This document shows positions 16,706 to 27,300 of a stretch of 34,603 nt of DNA, piece after piece. The position numbers and the translations under genes are program-made. Positions within the stretch are counted from its first letter, which is position 1, and each line of letters begins with the position of its first letter. The DNA comes from Candidatus Zixiibacteriota bacterium. GTDB taxonomy: Bacteria > Zixibacteria > MSB-5A5 > WJJR01. The stretch lies in assembly GCA_016199865.1 (NCBI GenBank), contig JACQFV010000109.1, positions 1-34,603 of the forward strand, written 5' to 3'. The notes beneath the pieces are model-generated. The model did no database searches, was not told the origin of the DNA, and saw nothing but the letters and a program-made list of their open reading frames with translations.

Positions 16706-18016
16706 TTACGGATGCGGCACGGCCGGCGTGTCGACTGACCCCATGAGGGCAGCGTCGACGATCGTCGGGGTGACGAAGATTACCAGGTCCTTGGACTGAT
16801 TGGTCGTCTTCTTGTAGCGGAACAGCACTCCCAGAACCGGCACGTCCTTGAGGACCGGCACGCCGGTGTTGGTGACGAGGTCATCCTGAGTCGTCAGGCC
16901 GCCGATGACCGCGGTCTGGCCGTTTTCGACCACGACGTTGGTCTCCGCGTTGTTGGTGTTGATCACCACACCACTCGGGTCAAAGATGAAAGAGGAGCGC
17001 TCGGGCTTCATGTACAGGAGGATGCGATTCTCCGAGGTGATGTGCGGCGTGACGCGCAGGATCGTGCCCACCTCTTCGAACGTGATGATGACGTCGCCGG
17101 TGGCCGAAAACTGCTTGATTGGTATCTTCTGCCCCACCTGAATTCTGGCTTCCTTATTGTCGATCGTGGTGATCTCCGGGTGAGCCAGGAGCTTCCCCTT
17201 CCCGGAGGAGACGATCGCCGCGATCTTGGCATCCAGATTCCAACCGTGGGGGATAAACGAGAACTTGTAAGACCCGTAGGGATTCGTGAGCTGCTCGGCG
17301 CCGTTGGTGCTGCCGTCGCCTTGATAGACGTAGCCGTTCTTGTCCTGTCCCTCGTGCGCGAGATTCCAACTGATTCCCATCTCGTCGGCGTAGTCCGATG
17401 AGACTTCCAGAAGTTTGGCGGAAATCTTGACCTGGCGGGTCTCCCGGTCCAGTTCGGCAACGTACTTTTCGATGCGCGCCAGATTCCCCGGCTCGTCTGA
17501 GACCAGAAGGGAGTTGGTGCGCTGATCGACGTCGACCTTGCCGCGCGCGGACATCAGGGTCTTGAGCGGTTTGGCCATGTCGACGGCGCTGGCGTACTTG
17601 ATCGAGAAGAGTTTGGTATCCAGATCCACGAGCTGCCGTTGCTCGGAGTTGTGCCGTTCCAGATCGGCCTGATCCTTCAAGTAGTCGGACAGAAGTAGGA
17701 CGCGCAGGTACCCGGTTTCATCGACGACTTGCAGACCGTAGGTTTTGGCCAGAATATCGAGGGCCGCCCGCCATTCGACGTTCTTCAGGTTCAGCGTGAC
17801 CTGGCCCTGCACGTTGGGCGCGGCGACCAGATTGACGCCGCCGTATTCCGCCAGGAAATTCAGCACCGAACGGACGTCGGCGTTCTGGAAGTTGATGGTC
17901 TTGATCGCCTCCGTGCCGAACGACGGCGGGACGGCCGCCAGGACGACCCAGATCGTGCACAGCACGGTCGCCGCCACGGCCCAGCCCGAGAATCCATGAT
18001 TGGCTTTGCGTGTCAT
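16706..18016 (-). CDS. pilQ: Type IV pilus secretin PilQ (short, no AMIN domain)
   Basis: Secretin signature VENGQTAVIGGLTTQDDLVTNTGVPVLKDVPVLGVLFRYKKTTNQSKDLVIFVTPTIV; STN-like INFQNADVRSVLNFLAEYGGVNLVAAPNVQGQVTLNLKNVEW; start ATG 18016. Confidence 0.93.
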   Translation of the reverse strand: MTRKANHGFSGWAVAATVLCTIWVVLAAVPPSFGTEAIKTINFQNADVRSVLNFLAEYGGVNLVAAPNVQGQVTLNLKNVEWRAALDILAKTYGLQVVDETGYLRVLLLSDYLKDQADLERHNSEQRQLVDLDTKLFSIKYASAVDMAKPLKTLMSARGKVDVDQRTNSLLVSDEPGNLARIEKYVAELDRETRQVKISAKLLEVSSDYADEMGISWNLAHEGQDKNGYVYQGDGSTNGAEQLTNPYGSYKFSFIPHGWNLDAKIAAIVSSGKGKLLAHPEITTIDNKEARIQVGQKIPIKQFSATGDVIITFEEVGTILRVTPHITSENRILLYMKPERSSFIFDPSGVVINTNNAETNVVVENGQTAVIGGLTTQDDLVTNTGVPVLKDVPVLGVLFRYKKTTNQSKDLVIFVTPTIVDAALMGSVDTPAVPHP

Positions 18017-18053
18017 ATTCAGTCCTTCCCCGTTAACGCGGTCACTGCCTTCT

Positions 18054-20003
18054 TCATTCGCCCTTAGCCGGTGCCGTCCCCTCCGGGGTTGCATTGGCAC
18101 CGAGAGTTTTCGTGGGGTCGCCGCCGCGCGGCGTCAGTTGCAGCGCCACGGTGCGTGTCCATCCGTATTCGTCCACCGAAAACAGCACCCGCTGCTCGCC
18201 GACCGACACAACGCGGCCATGGGCGACCTGATCCCCGGCCCGCATGATGTAGCTGTGCCCTTCCATGTCTTCCAGCAGGGCCAGCGCCTCCTGATCGTCG
18301 CGCAGCGCCCCCACCATCCGCAGGGACTCGACGGTCGGCAGATCATCCGACACGAACCCCGATCGCAGACCCTTGAGCAGAGGCGCAAATGGGTCACGCC
18401 GTCCCAGATCGTCATAGCGGACGTCAACGCGCGCCGGACCATTGGCCGCCAGCGTGTCGCCGCCGTGCAGCGCGGCATTCTGTGTCGCCTGACGGATGCG
18501 CTCCAGGAGCGTCTCGCGATCGTAGGTCATGACCGGTGTCGGCGGCCCATAGATATTGGAATCGACGGGCATCCCGGCCCCCAACCTGCGCAGCTGCTCC
18601 TGCAAGTCCCCTTCTTCGGTCGAATACGGGCGAGGCGCCGGACGACCGCTGAAAAATTTGTTCTTCAGGCGGTCGATCAATGCCTCTTCCGGCTTGGTGG
18701 TGCCCGCCTGACCAGTCTGCGGTTGTGTGGTCTCAACGTTTGCCGCCGTTGATGCCCACAGGGGCGATCCGGTCGGCTTCTCCGGTGATTGATCCTGAGT
18801 CTGGCCCATCACCGGGACATTCGGCGTGGCGTTCATGCTACCAGCCGAAGGTGGCTCCATCGGAGCCGTGGTTGCAGACGATGGCCTTTCCATGTACTCA
18901 GGAGACAGAACCATCGGCATCGGTGGCGCGACATAGGACCCTGATTGTGACGATCCGTTCACCTTAGTCGGCACGGGATTGGAACCATCCGCCGGCATGG
19001 CTGTCCCGTTGGCCCAGATCGGCTGTGCTTCGGACGTGGCAACGCCTGCCTTGTCATTCTTGGGCATGGTCGAATTCAACCCAACGACGGTTTCCTTGGC
19101 GGCGGTTCCCACGTCCGCTGACTTCGGCGTCCCGCTGACCTGCGGCTGCGAAGCCGTTGATTTCGTTCCCGCAACTTCCGGAGACGGCGATGGATTCGCC
19201 ACGACCGTCATCGGATCGGGCGGCGGCATCGGGACAGTCGATTTGGCTGCCGGATGCCTGGAATCGGCGACCGTATTCTTGGTCGAAGAAGCTTGCGCCA
19301 TTTGCTTCGACTCGGGCGCTGGCTTTGTCGATGTCGGTTGCTTGGACGTCGGAGCAGTCGATGCGACCGTCTTCGACGTAGTCGGAGCGGCGGCGACCGT
19401 CTTTGACGCGGTCGGCGCGACGGACTTTGGTGCGACCGTCTCCTTATTAGACGTCGGCTTGGTCGCGGCGACATTCTTTGGCGCAGGCGGTGTGGCGGGT
19501 GCGGGCACAACCGCACTCTTCTCCACGGTGACGGCCATCACGGGAGCGCTCGCATTCGCCTGCCAGGCCGCAAATGGTACGGCATCGGGATCGGCAATCG
19601 ATATGGTCAGTTGGTTCTCTTCGGGTTTGACCGTATAGGTCGCGTTGCCGGCCAAGTCGAGGACGATCCGGACCACCGGCTGCGGCGACGTCGTGAATTG
19701 GCTGGTGCGCAGACGGTGCACGACGCAGGCCGGGAGATGATCGAAATTCTGCTGCGCCAGAAGGTGTTTGGCATCGCACAGGTTGAGCACGATGCGAAAC
19801 GGGCGGTCGCCCGAAGCGTCCTCCGTGAAATGCTCACAGAGCGCCCGCGACGGCGCCGGGATCACCAACTCGGTGAAACTGCCGTTGTGACGCAGCACGA
19901 GATTTGTGATGTCCGTCGAGGCCCAGGCGCGGCCGGCCTGGGTCGAGAGGGCCAGAGCGCACAGCGCCGTCGGGATCGCAATCTTGGCAAGGCGAGAGTT
20001 CAT
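18054..20003 (-). CDS. pilP: AMIN-domain protein with low-complexity linker and PilP-like C-terminus
   Basis: N-terminal signal peptide and AMIN-like STDITNLVLRHNGSFTELVIPA...PFRIVLNLCDAKH...VVRIVLDLAGNATYTVKPEENQLTISI; Thr/Pro/Ala/Ser/Lys-rich middle; C-terminal GRRDPFAPLLKG...LRMVGALRDDQEALALLEDMEGHSYIMRAGDQVAHGRVVSV typical of PilP; position between pilO and pilQ. Confidence 0.82.
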   Translation of the reverse strand: MNSRLAKIAIPTALCALALSTQAGRAWASTDITNLVLRHNGSFTELVIPAPSRALCEHFTEDASGDRPFRIVLNLCDAKHLLAQQNFDHLPACVVHRLRTSQFTTSPQPVVRIVLDLAGNATYTVKPEENQLTISIADPDAVPFAAWQANASAPVMAVTVEKSAVVPAPATPPAPKNVAATKPTSNKETVAPKSVAPTASKTVAAAPTTSKTVASTAPTSKQPTSTKPAPESKQMAQASSTKNTVADSRHPAAKSTVPMPPPDPMTVVANPSPSPEVAGTKSTASQPQVSGTPKSADVGTAAKETVVGLNSTMPKNDKAGVATSEAQPIWANGTAMPADGSNPVPTKVNGSSQSGSYVAPPMPMVLSPEYMERPSSATTAPMEPPSAGSMNATPNVPVMGQTQDQSPEKPTGSPLWASTAANVETTQPQTGQAGTTKPEEALIDRLKNKFFSGRPAPRPYSTEEGDLQEQLRRLGAGMPVDSNIYGPPTPVMTYDRETLLERIRQATQNAALHGGDTLAANGPARVDVRYDDLGRRDPFAPLLKGLRSGFVSDDLPTVESLRMVGALRDDQEALALLEDMEGHSYIMRAGDQVAHGRVVSVGEQRVLFSVDEYGWTRTVALQLTPRGGDPTKTLGANATPEGTAPAKGE

Positions 20004-20008
20004 ATCAT

Positions 20009-20629
20009 TTATTCCTTCGCGGATCGTTCGAACATCCCCTCATCCAACAGCACGAGCTTGTCTGAGTCTTTGACGCGATACGTTGAGATGGTCATGGTCG
20101 CCGTCAGAGTGAATCCTCCGGTGGCGGCTTCCGGGTTGTCGCGCTCGTCAACGGTGGTAATGGCCACGTCGCCGACGTTGACGATGAACGGCAGATTCGA
20201 CAGGTGCGCCAGGAAATCGCCCAAGTCATGATAGGTGGAGTGCATCGTCAGCTTGTAATTGTCCTTTTGATAGAACCCCTCGGATTGGCTTGGCAGGGGC
20301 TCGATGCTGGCCACGCGGGAGGACGTCTCCAGTGCCGCGCCGTGGATCTTGGTCAGAAGGGGCGAGAGTTGATCTTCCTCGGGCAGCAGTTGGGCCACGG
20401 TCTGGTAGCGCCGCGTCAGGTCGCCGTACTCCTTCTTCAGGGTCTCCAGCGACTTGAATTTCATCTCCACGCTTTTCAACTGGGTCTCGAGGCCCTCCAG
20501 CTCCGTGTAGCCGGTATCGATCTTCTCCTGATAGTGCACGTAAACCTTCTCGCGCCAGAAGTAGGCGCCGACGATGACAACCAGCGCCAACAGGAGCCAC
20601 TTTTGTGTCTGGGGATTTCTCAGGTCCAT
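20009..20629 (-). CDS. pilO: Type IV pilus inner-membrane protein PilO
   Basis: Single TM then coiled coil, LLPEEDQLSPLLTKIHGAA...GDFLAHLSNLPFIVNV; position in the pil operon; start ATG 20629. Confidence 0.88.
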   Translation of the reverse strand: MDLRNPQTQKWLLLALVVIVGAYFWREKVYVHYQEKIDTGYTELEGLETQLKSVEMKFKSLETLKKEYGDLTRRYQTVAQLLPEEDQLSPLLTKIHGAALETSSRVASIEPLPSQSEGFYQKDNYKLTMHSTYHDLGDFLAHLSNLPFIVNVGDVAITTVDERDNPEAATGGFTLTATMTISTYRVKDSDKLVLLDEGMFERSAKE

Positions 20630-20679
20630 GATTGTCCACCCATCGCGCGCCCGCACATCCGTGCGGACGCTCACGCCGG

Positions 20680-21414
20680 TTACGGGTTGCGTCCCCCGGC
20701 GTCCGCCGGCTGATTTTTCATCGACACGGCCGTCCCCGGTTGATCGGGGGCGTTCTGTCCGAGTTTGGTCGGTCCACCCTGATCACCGGTCCCCGCCGGG
20801 GCATTGTCCACCGGCTCCAGATGACAGGTCACGCCGAACTGGTAGACCCGGCGTCCCTTCAGGTCGGTGTATACCGTCTTGCGCAACGCCACATTGGAGA
20901 AGCGTGGCGAGTCCTGCATGTTCAAGATCAGGTTGGCCAGACTGTTGATCGTGTAACAGTACCCATCGAAAACGTAGGCGTTGGCCGGCAGCGACGTGGT
21001 ATCGACCGGCGCCTTGGAAGCGGTTTTCGGCTTCTGATCGTCGTGGCGGAATCCCGAGAGCCACAGGTAGTCGGGAATCGTGGCCAGGAGGTCCTCAAGA
21101 TTGCCAACCCACTCGGCGCGGTTGCGATCGAGGGACTCGATCACGTCCATCCGTTGAAGGAGGGTCTTCTTGACCTCGGTCAGGCGGTCGACCAGCGCGA
21201 TGTCATCCTTCATGCTGGCGACTTTGGCCTGGGCCGCGGCCAGCGATGCCTCCAGCCGGCTGTAGCGCATGGTCTGCAGCGCCGTCAGGCCGACCAGCCC
21301 CAGAACAAAGACCGCCACGGCCGCAGTTCCGAGCATAGCGGACTTGGGAAGAGCCAGCCCGCCGGTTCTCCGGCGCATTTCGCGCGGCAACAGATTGATT
21401 TCAATCATGGCCAT
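20680..21414 (-). CDS. pilN: Type IV pilus assembly protein PilN
   Basis: MIEINLLPREMRRR, TM segment and coiled coil, operon position. Confidence 0.9.
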   Translation of the reverse strand: MAMIEINLLPREMRRRTGGLALPKSAMLGTAAVAVFVLGLVGLTALQTMRYSRLEASLAAAQAKVASMKDDIALVDRLTEVKKTLLQRMDVIESLDRNRAEWVGNLEDLLATIPDYLWLSGFRHDDQKPKTASKAPVDTTSLPANAYVFDGYCYTINSLANLILNMQDSPRFSNVALRKTVYTDLKGRRVYQFGVTCHLEPVDNAPAGTGDQGGPTKLGQNAPDQPGTAVSMKNQPADAGGRNP

Positions 21415-21420
21415 GTCGCT

Positions 21421-22503
21421 TTACACCTCTCGTGACGCAAGCCCTATCCCCACTGCCAGAAGGGGCGCGACCTTCTCCGGATCGACGCCGCCGAACACCT
21501 CGGGGTCGTATTCGATATTCCGCAGCGGATTGGCGATCTCAATCGGGATATTCAGTTTGGACTGCACACATTCCGGCAGAAACGGGATCAACGCCCCGCC
21601 GCCGGATAGAACGATCCAGTCGACCGATTCGGTCTTGGCCAAAGTCCGGAAGTACGAGAAGGCCACCTCCAGACCGGTCAGGAGTTCATCGGAGGCGGCG
21701 CGAATCGTGGCCCGCAGCATGTCCTGATCCACCGACGATTCCAGTTCGCCTTTGAGCACTTTCAGCGCGAGTTCCTGATTCAGACGGAACTCCCGCTGAA
21801 TGACGTCGAACAAGAGCCGCCCGCCGGTCGAGACGTCGCGGGTGGAATGATAGAATCCATTTTTCAAGAAGATGACGTTGGTGGTGTCAAACCCGATATT
21901 GACCAGCGCGGTCACGCGCTCGGGATCGATGTCATAATTGATGGTGTAGGCGTTGAGCACGGCGAAGGCGTCGGTGTCGACGAGCACCGTCTTCAACCCG
22001 GCGTCCTCGATCAGATGCAGATATTCCTGCAAGAGTTCGCGGCGCGCGGCGACCAGGAGAACCTCCATCTTGCCCCGGTCGGGGTCGGCGCGAAGCACGT
22101 GGTAGTCCATCGACACGTCGTCGACGTCAAAGGGACTGCGCTGCTCCGCTTCAAAGAGAATGGCCTGTTCGGCTTCGCTGCCGGTCTTATAGTCGACTTC
22201 GAATTTGTCGGTGATCACGCCGTGGCCCGCCAACGAGACGACGACGTCGGTGGTCCGGGGATCGCACTGGTCGATCAGCCCCTGAATATTGAAGATCGTG
22301 GCGTCACGATCCTTGATCTCATGCGAGACGATCGCCTCCGTCGGCATCTCCCGCACCCCGGCGGCCGTCAGCGTGTACCCGTCGGCGCGACGTTCCAGTC
22401 GCACGAACTTCAGGGTGTTGGCGCCGATGTCCAGGGCGGCCACGGATTTGGAACGGCGTCTGAAGGGCAATTCCATCATCGTCCCCGCTTCCTCAAAGGC
22501 CAA
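21421..22503 (-). CDS. pilM: Type IV pilus assembly protein PilM (actin-like ATPase)
   Basis: SVAALDIGANTLKFVRLERR, IVLSGGGALIPFLPECVQSKLNIPIEIANPLRNI; more likely start at ATG 22476/22479. Confidence 0.93.
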   Translation of the reverse strand: MAFEEAGTMMELPFRRRSKSVAALDIGANTLKFVRLERRADGYTLTAAGVREMPTEAIVSHEIKDRDATIFNIQGLIDQCDPRTTDVVVSLAGHGVITDKFEVDYKTGSEAEQAILFEAEQRSPFDVDDVSMDYHVLRADPDRGKMEVLLVAARRELLQEYLHLIEDAGLKTVLVDTDAFAVLNAYTINYDIDPERVTALVNIGFDTTNVIFLKNGFYHSTRDVSTGGRLLFDVIQREFRLNQELALKVLKGELESSVDQDMLRATIRAASDELLTGLEVAFSYFRTLAKTESVDWIVLSGGGALIPFLPECVQSKLNIPIEIANPLRNIEYDPEVFGGVDPEKVAPLLAVGIGLASREV

Positions 22504-22667
22504 GCCACAAGCCGTCCTTCAAGTCACTGTCTGTTGGTCGGCGCGGCCAACCGGCGATGTTGATCCTTGCTTCAGCCCCGAAATCGCCTGAAAGCCGCGA
22601 CTGTCTCTACTTCAATCGGCCGACTACCACGGTTGTTTTAGGGGTTTTTTTCGTTTCCCCGAAACCG

Positions 22668-22683
22668 TGGGACCGGTCCCACA
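22668..22683. promoter_or_regulatory. 16-bp perfect palindrome in the pilM upstream region (possible operator)
   Basis: GTGGGACCGGTCCCAC; overlaps the inverted repeat CCACGGTT (22628-22635) / AACCGTGG (22664-22671). Confidence 0.4.
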
Positions 22684-22685
22684 CC

Positions 22686-24356
22686 TCATGCCCCAACCGG
22701 CGCGGCGGTCGAACGCCGCATTCTCTCCCTCAACGTATTGCGTGAAATGCCCAAAAGTTGGGCCGCCCGCACCTGGTTTTTGTCGGTGGCTTCCAGGGCG
22801 GCGTCCACCAACACTTCCTCCAAAACCGAGGTGAAATCCGCGTAGACCCGTCCCGGCACCGAGCCGGCCACTTGGGCGAAAACAGGATGGATCATGCGTT
22901 CAAAGAGCGCCCGGTACTCCTGGCGGGCATGTTCCATATCCAGCTGTTCCATCGCACGGGCATCATTGAGACTGGGAAAATCCTCGGGAATGATTTCCGA
23001 TTCGCGTGACAGGACCACCGCCATGTGGATGGCGTTCTCCAGTTCGCGGACGTTTCCCGGCCAGTGGTGATGCAAGAGCCGTTCATAGGCGGCCGTCGCA
23101 ATCGGCTTGACGGCGCGGTGCTCCAAACGGGAGTACTTGCGAATGAAAAAGTCGGACAATAGCCGGACGTCGGCTTTGCGCTCGCGCAGCGGCGGCAGAT
23201 GCAGAGATACGACTTTCAACTTATAGTACAGATCAACCCGGAATCGCCCCTCTTTCATCGCCTCCACGAGACTGCGGCTGGAGGCGGCGATAACCCGAAC
23301 GTCAACTGTGATCTGTCCGTCTCCCTCAAGCCGTTCGCAGACACCATCCTCCAGGATCTGGAAGAGCCGACTTTGAGCGAGAAGCGAGAGGTCGTCGATT
23401 TCGTCCAGAAATATCGTGCCCCCCTCCGCCTGCTCGAGTTTGCCGCGTTTCGAGCGAGGGGCGCCGGCGACGGGTTGGCCCGACTGGCCAAACAGTTCCG
23501 CTTCCAACTGGGAGGGTGACGCGGCGCTGCAGTTGACAATGTGGAATGGCATCGCGCTGCGGGACGAACTGCGGTGGATCGTCCGCGCGACGAGTTCCTT
23601 GCCGACGCCCGATTCGCCGGTCAGGAGAATCGGAGCATCGGATTGCGAGATTTGTCCGATCGTCTTGGCGACCGCGACCATCTCAGGGGATTTCCCGAGA
23701 ATCTGGTCACCCGCGAGCGGCACATCTTCATCATCCATCGGCCCCGGCGGCGTCTCGGCATAGCCGATGGCGCGCCCCAAGACCCGTTCGAGTTCGGCCA
23801 GCCGGAAGGGCTTGGCCAGATACTCGAAGGCCCCCGTCTTCATGGCTTCGATGGCGTTGTCGGTGGAGACGTATCCAGAGACAATGATCACCGGCGTGCG
23901 CGGACGTTCCGATTTGAGCAAATGGAGGAGATCCAGACCCGACATCGAAGGCAGATGAACGTCCAGAATGATCGCGTCGGGATTGGCTTCTCGTACGGTC
24001 GATAAGACTTGGGCGCCGTCGCCGACCACGTGGATGCGGTAGCGTTCCGGGTCAAGGTAATTGACCACGGCTTGTGCGATTTCAGGATCGTCGTCGACCA
24101 GGACAATGCTCGTGCGACTCTGTGACAACCCGCCCTCCGATCGGCCCAGGGGTCGGACGCTCCCGCGCCCGGTCGGACCCCCGCTCTTGTCTGTTATCGG
24201 ACGACGAGCCAGAGAGTTGAAGGCGCAGACGGGCGCGTGAGCGAGATATGACCTGAAGAAAACAGGTGGGCCAGACATGCCCACCTGTCGAAGGTCACGA
24301 TGATGAAATTGCCCGCTACGGCGGGCTGCACGGCGGTGGCCCGCCGCGGAAGACAT
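22686..24356 (-). CDS. NtrC-like response regulator (REC + AAA+ + Fis HTH) with degenerate GAFTGA loop
   Basis: REC SIVLVDDDPEIAQAVVNYLD...DAIILDVHLPSMSGLDLL; Walker A ILLTGESGVGKELVARTIH; Walker B GGTIFLDEIDDL; HTH QVRAAQLLGISRNTLRERM. The first ~75 residues of the ORF are probably not translated; true start near 24120-24130. Confidence 0.9.
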   Translation of the reverse strand: MSSAAGHRRAARRSGQFHHRDLRQVGMSGPPVFFRSYLAHAPVCAFNSLARRPITDKSGGPTGRGSVRPLGRSEGGLSQSRTSIVLVDDDPEIAQAVVNYLDPERYRIHVVGDGAQVLSTVREANPDAIILDVHLPSMSGLDLLHLLKSERPRTPVIIVSGYVSTDNAIEAMKTGAFEYLAKPFRLAELERVLGRAIGYAETPPGPMDDEDVPLAGDQILGKSPEMVAVAKTIGQISQSDAPILLTGESGVGKELVARTIHRSSSRSAMPFHIVNCSAASPSQLEAELFGQSGQPVAGAPRSKRGKLEQAEGGTIFLDEIDDLSLLAQSRLFQILEDGVCERLEGDGQITVDVRVIAASSRSLVEAMKEGRFRVDLYYKLKVVSLHLPPLRERKADVRLLSDFFIRKYSRLEHRAVKPIATAAYERLLHHHWPGNVRELENAIHMAVVLSRESEIIPEDFPSLNDARAMEQLDMEHARQEYRALFERMIHPVFAQVAGSVPGRVYADFTSVLEEVLVDAALEATDKNQVRAAQLLGISRNTLRERMRRSTAAPVGA

Positions 24357-27300
24357 GACCGATCAGCGTGACGACGTCGGTGATGTTCGTCGGCGCTGTG
24401 CAGTTGATCTCCGCACGTCCGGGCGGATTGGGCGGCGGTCCGCCGCGGAAGGCGTATTCGATCAGGCCGACAACGTCGACGACGTCCAGAACACAATCGG
24501 CATTGATGTCGCCGGGCTGGTAGATGAAATACTGAAATGGACCTGACGACGCCGAGACGTTGCCGGCGGCATCCATCGCCGCCACGCGCCAGTAGACGTG
24601 GGTGTTGCAATTGGAGAAGGCCTCGTTGTCGGCGACCTGATGCGACGTGGACGAAGTCCACGCTGAATCGGCATTCACCAGAAATTGCGGATCGGTGGAT
24701 GCTTCCCAACGATACATCACGCTGTCTGTGGCAGTCGTTTGTTGGCCCCCCTCGGCATGAACCGCGAGCCCAGGCACGGCCGTCCACGTGAACACCGGTG
24801 TCGTGTCGGCATCCGCTGTGCCATCGGAGGGCGAGAGGAGCGCCGGCACCTGTGGCGCCTGCGTGTCGATTTCCAGATGCGCCGACGGCGAGAAGGCGCT
24901 GGAATCACCGATTGCGTTGCGGCTCATGACGCGCCAGAAATGGGCGCCGTCGGCCAGAACGTCTGGGACAGCAAAGGACGTGTCGTTGATGGGTCCATAA
25001 CGCACCGGCCCGACCGTGAGCAGAGTATCTCCGCCGATTTCGAGGATGTGGGAATACACATTGAATCCGGGCGGTGGCGCCGGTGAAGCGACGTGACTCC
25101 ACACCAGCAACGGCGTGACGTCATTCGTCGCGTTCCCGCCGATCAACGAGACCGGCAGCGGCACTGGCGGCAGATTGATGACCGTGACGCGGGCTGTGTC
25201 CACGTCCTGCGCGGATGGATCGACACGGGACAAGCCGGAAACGAAGACACGGTCGATGGAACCCACCGTGGCTCCGCCGGCGACCGTGGCCGACAGGCCC
25301 AAATCCGCGCTCTGCCCAACCGGCAGGATGGCCGTGCCGCCGGCGGGTAATACGGACCAGCCCAATTCATCGCTCGATGTCCAGTCGATGGTGTCCTCGT
25401 ACAGACCGGCATTGACCACTTTGGAATTCAGCAGAATGGTGCGGCCGGGTACGCCGACTGTGTCGCGACCGGCATCGGCCGTCACAGCCCGTCCGGAAAT
25501 CACGGTGACGCGGATTGTGTCACGATCCGTCACACTCCCGTCGGCCTGAGACACGGCGACGGCGATGACCGTGTCGATGTTGCCGAAAGGCGTGGCCGCA
25601 GGAATGGATAAAGTGAAGGTGAGGTTGGAATCGGTTTGAGCATTCAGGGCAACGGCCTCGGGATTGGGCGTGATCGTCCAGCCACGGGCGCTCAAGAGCG
25701 ACACATTGTAGGTGTCATTCTGAAGACCGAAATTGGTAAGCGTGAAACTGACCGCGACATCCTGCGCAAGTGACGATTCATCAGCCCCGGCCGTCAGGTT
25801 GACGGCATACGCCTGATTGAGCGAGGTCAGCGTGATCCCCGCGCTGTACGCCAGAGAGAAGCGTTGCGGCCCTTGCGGGATGTTTGTGCCGTCGATCTCG
25901 ACGATCCATGTGCCCGTCTCCAGTCCGGAGGTGCGGCGCACTTGTTCGAGATTGTTGCGATTGTCGACGCCCGTCGTCGGCGGCGCGGCGGGATTGGCCG
26001 GATCGAGAATCCAAGGATGGTACGTCGTCGATCCGGATGGCGGCGTCAGTTTCAAGTCCAGATCGTTGATCAGGGTCACGGACGCATTCTCGGCAGCGCC
26101 GGGATCATCCCAGACCAACGTAAAGGAAATCGGCGACAGCGATCCATCGTTGACGAAACTCCAGGAGAGGTTCTGTCCGTGAGTAATCGAATCCTCGAGA
26201 AACCTCCCGGCGTCGAGGAGGTCGACCGCCTTGGTGACATCGATCCGGCCATACCCGAAATCATACGAGGGCCCGGCCGCGCCCAGATCATCGGCGCTCT
26301 CGACGAACACCGCCTTGACCGTGGAGGCCAAAGGCGCGCCGGCGTGCGTGGCCTTATACCGTTCCATCCACAGGGCGACACAGCCGGTCACGGTCGGCGC
26401 AGCCATCGAGGTGCCACAGAGCGTAGCGTAGCCACCCCCCGGTTTCGTCGAGGTCACACCATGGTCCGAATTGGTCTGGCAGCCGGGCGCCACCAACTCC
26501 GGCTTGAGACGGCCGTCGTCGGTCGGCCCCCAGCTGGAGAAATAGGTCATCGTCGAGTTGTCGGAGTTGATCGCGCCGACGGTGATGACGTTCTTCGTCG
26601 TACCATAGGGCGTCACGGTCCCATAGGTGAATCCGACCGACCCGCAGTATGGAGAACTGGTAATGCGTTCGTTCCCGGCCGACCAAGAGACAGTCACCGG
26701 CTTGAGCAGCGAACCGCGGATGATGTCGTCGAGTGTGCCGGATTCTAAAAAGTAATTCCCGAGAAACGACTCACAGGCCGGCACCGTGGGGGTGTCCCCC
26801 AACCCCAGCCCCCAAGAATTGGTGGAGATGTCGATATCGAAATTCTGGATGGCATCATTGTACGACGATTCCAGAGTCGCGGCGTCGAGCCACCATTGCC
26901 GGGTCATCAGCACGGCCCCGGGCGCCATACCTCTGTATGTGCCGCCGGAATTGAGCCCCGAGCCCATGACCGTCCCGGCCACGTGCGTCGAATGAGTGGA
27001 AATCGCCGACGCATCCGCCGACACGACCCGTCCGCCGAAATCCGGGTGGGAGGGGTCGGCACGTCCGCCGTCCCACTCGCCGACGTTGATCCCGGATCCG
27101 GTGAGCGAATAGGGAGGCGCCTGGGCCTGCTCAGCGGCGACATTGGCGCGATTGGAGTTGTTGTGCTCGACACGCGGCCAGAACGGTTCGATCCAGACAA
27201 CGCGCGGGTCGGCCGCCAGTTGGAGCCAGTTGTCTGCGGGCAGGCCGACGGCCACGGCGTGGGCCAGATGCGCGGTATCGATAACCACGGCCCCATACTC

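Noticed and set aside
18979-19638. 219-aa plus-strand ORF opposite the PilP-like linker
   Set aside because: Antisense of the low-complexity Thr/Pro/Ala linker; open because of compositional bias.
25864-26748. 294-aa plus-strand ORF opposite the S8 protease, including the antisense of the catalytic region
   Set aside because: Antisense shadow ORF without recognisable domains.
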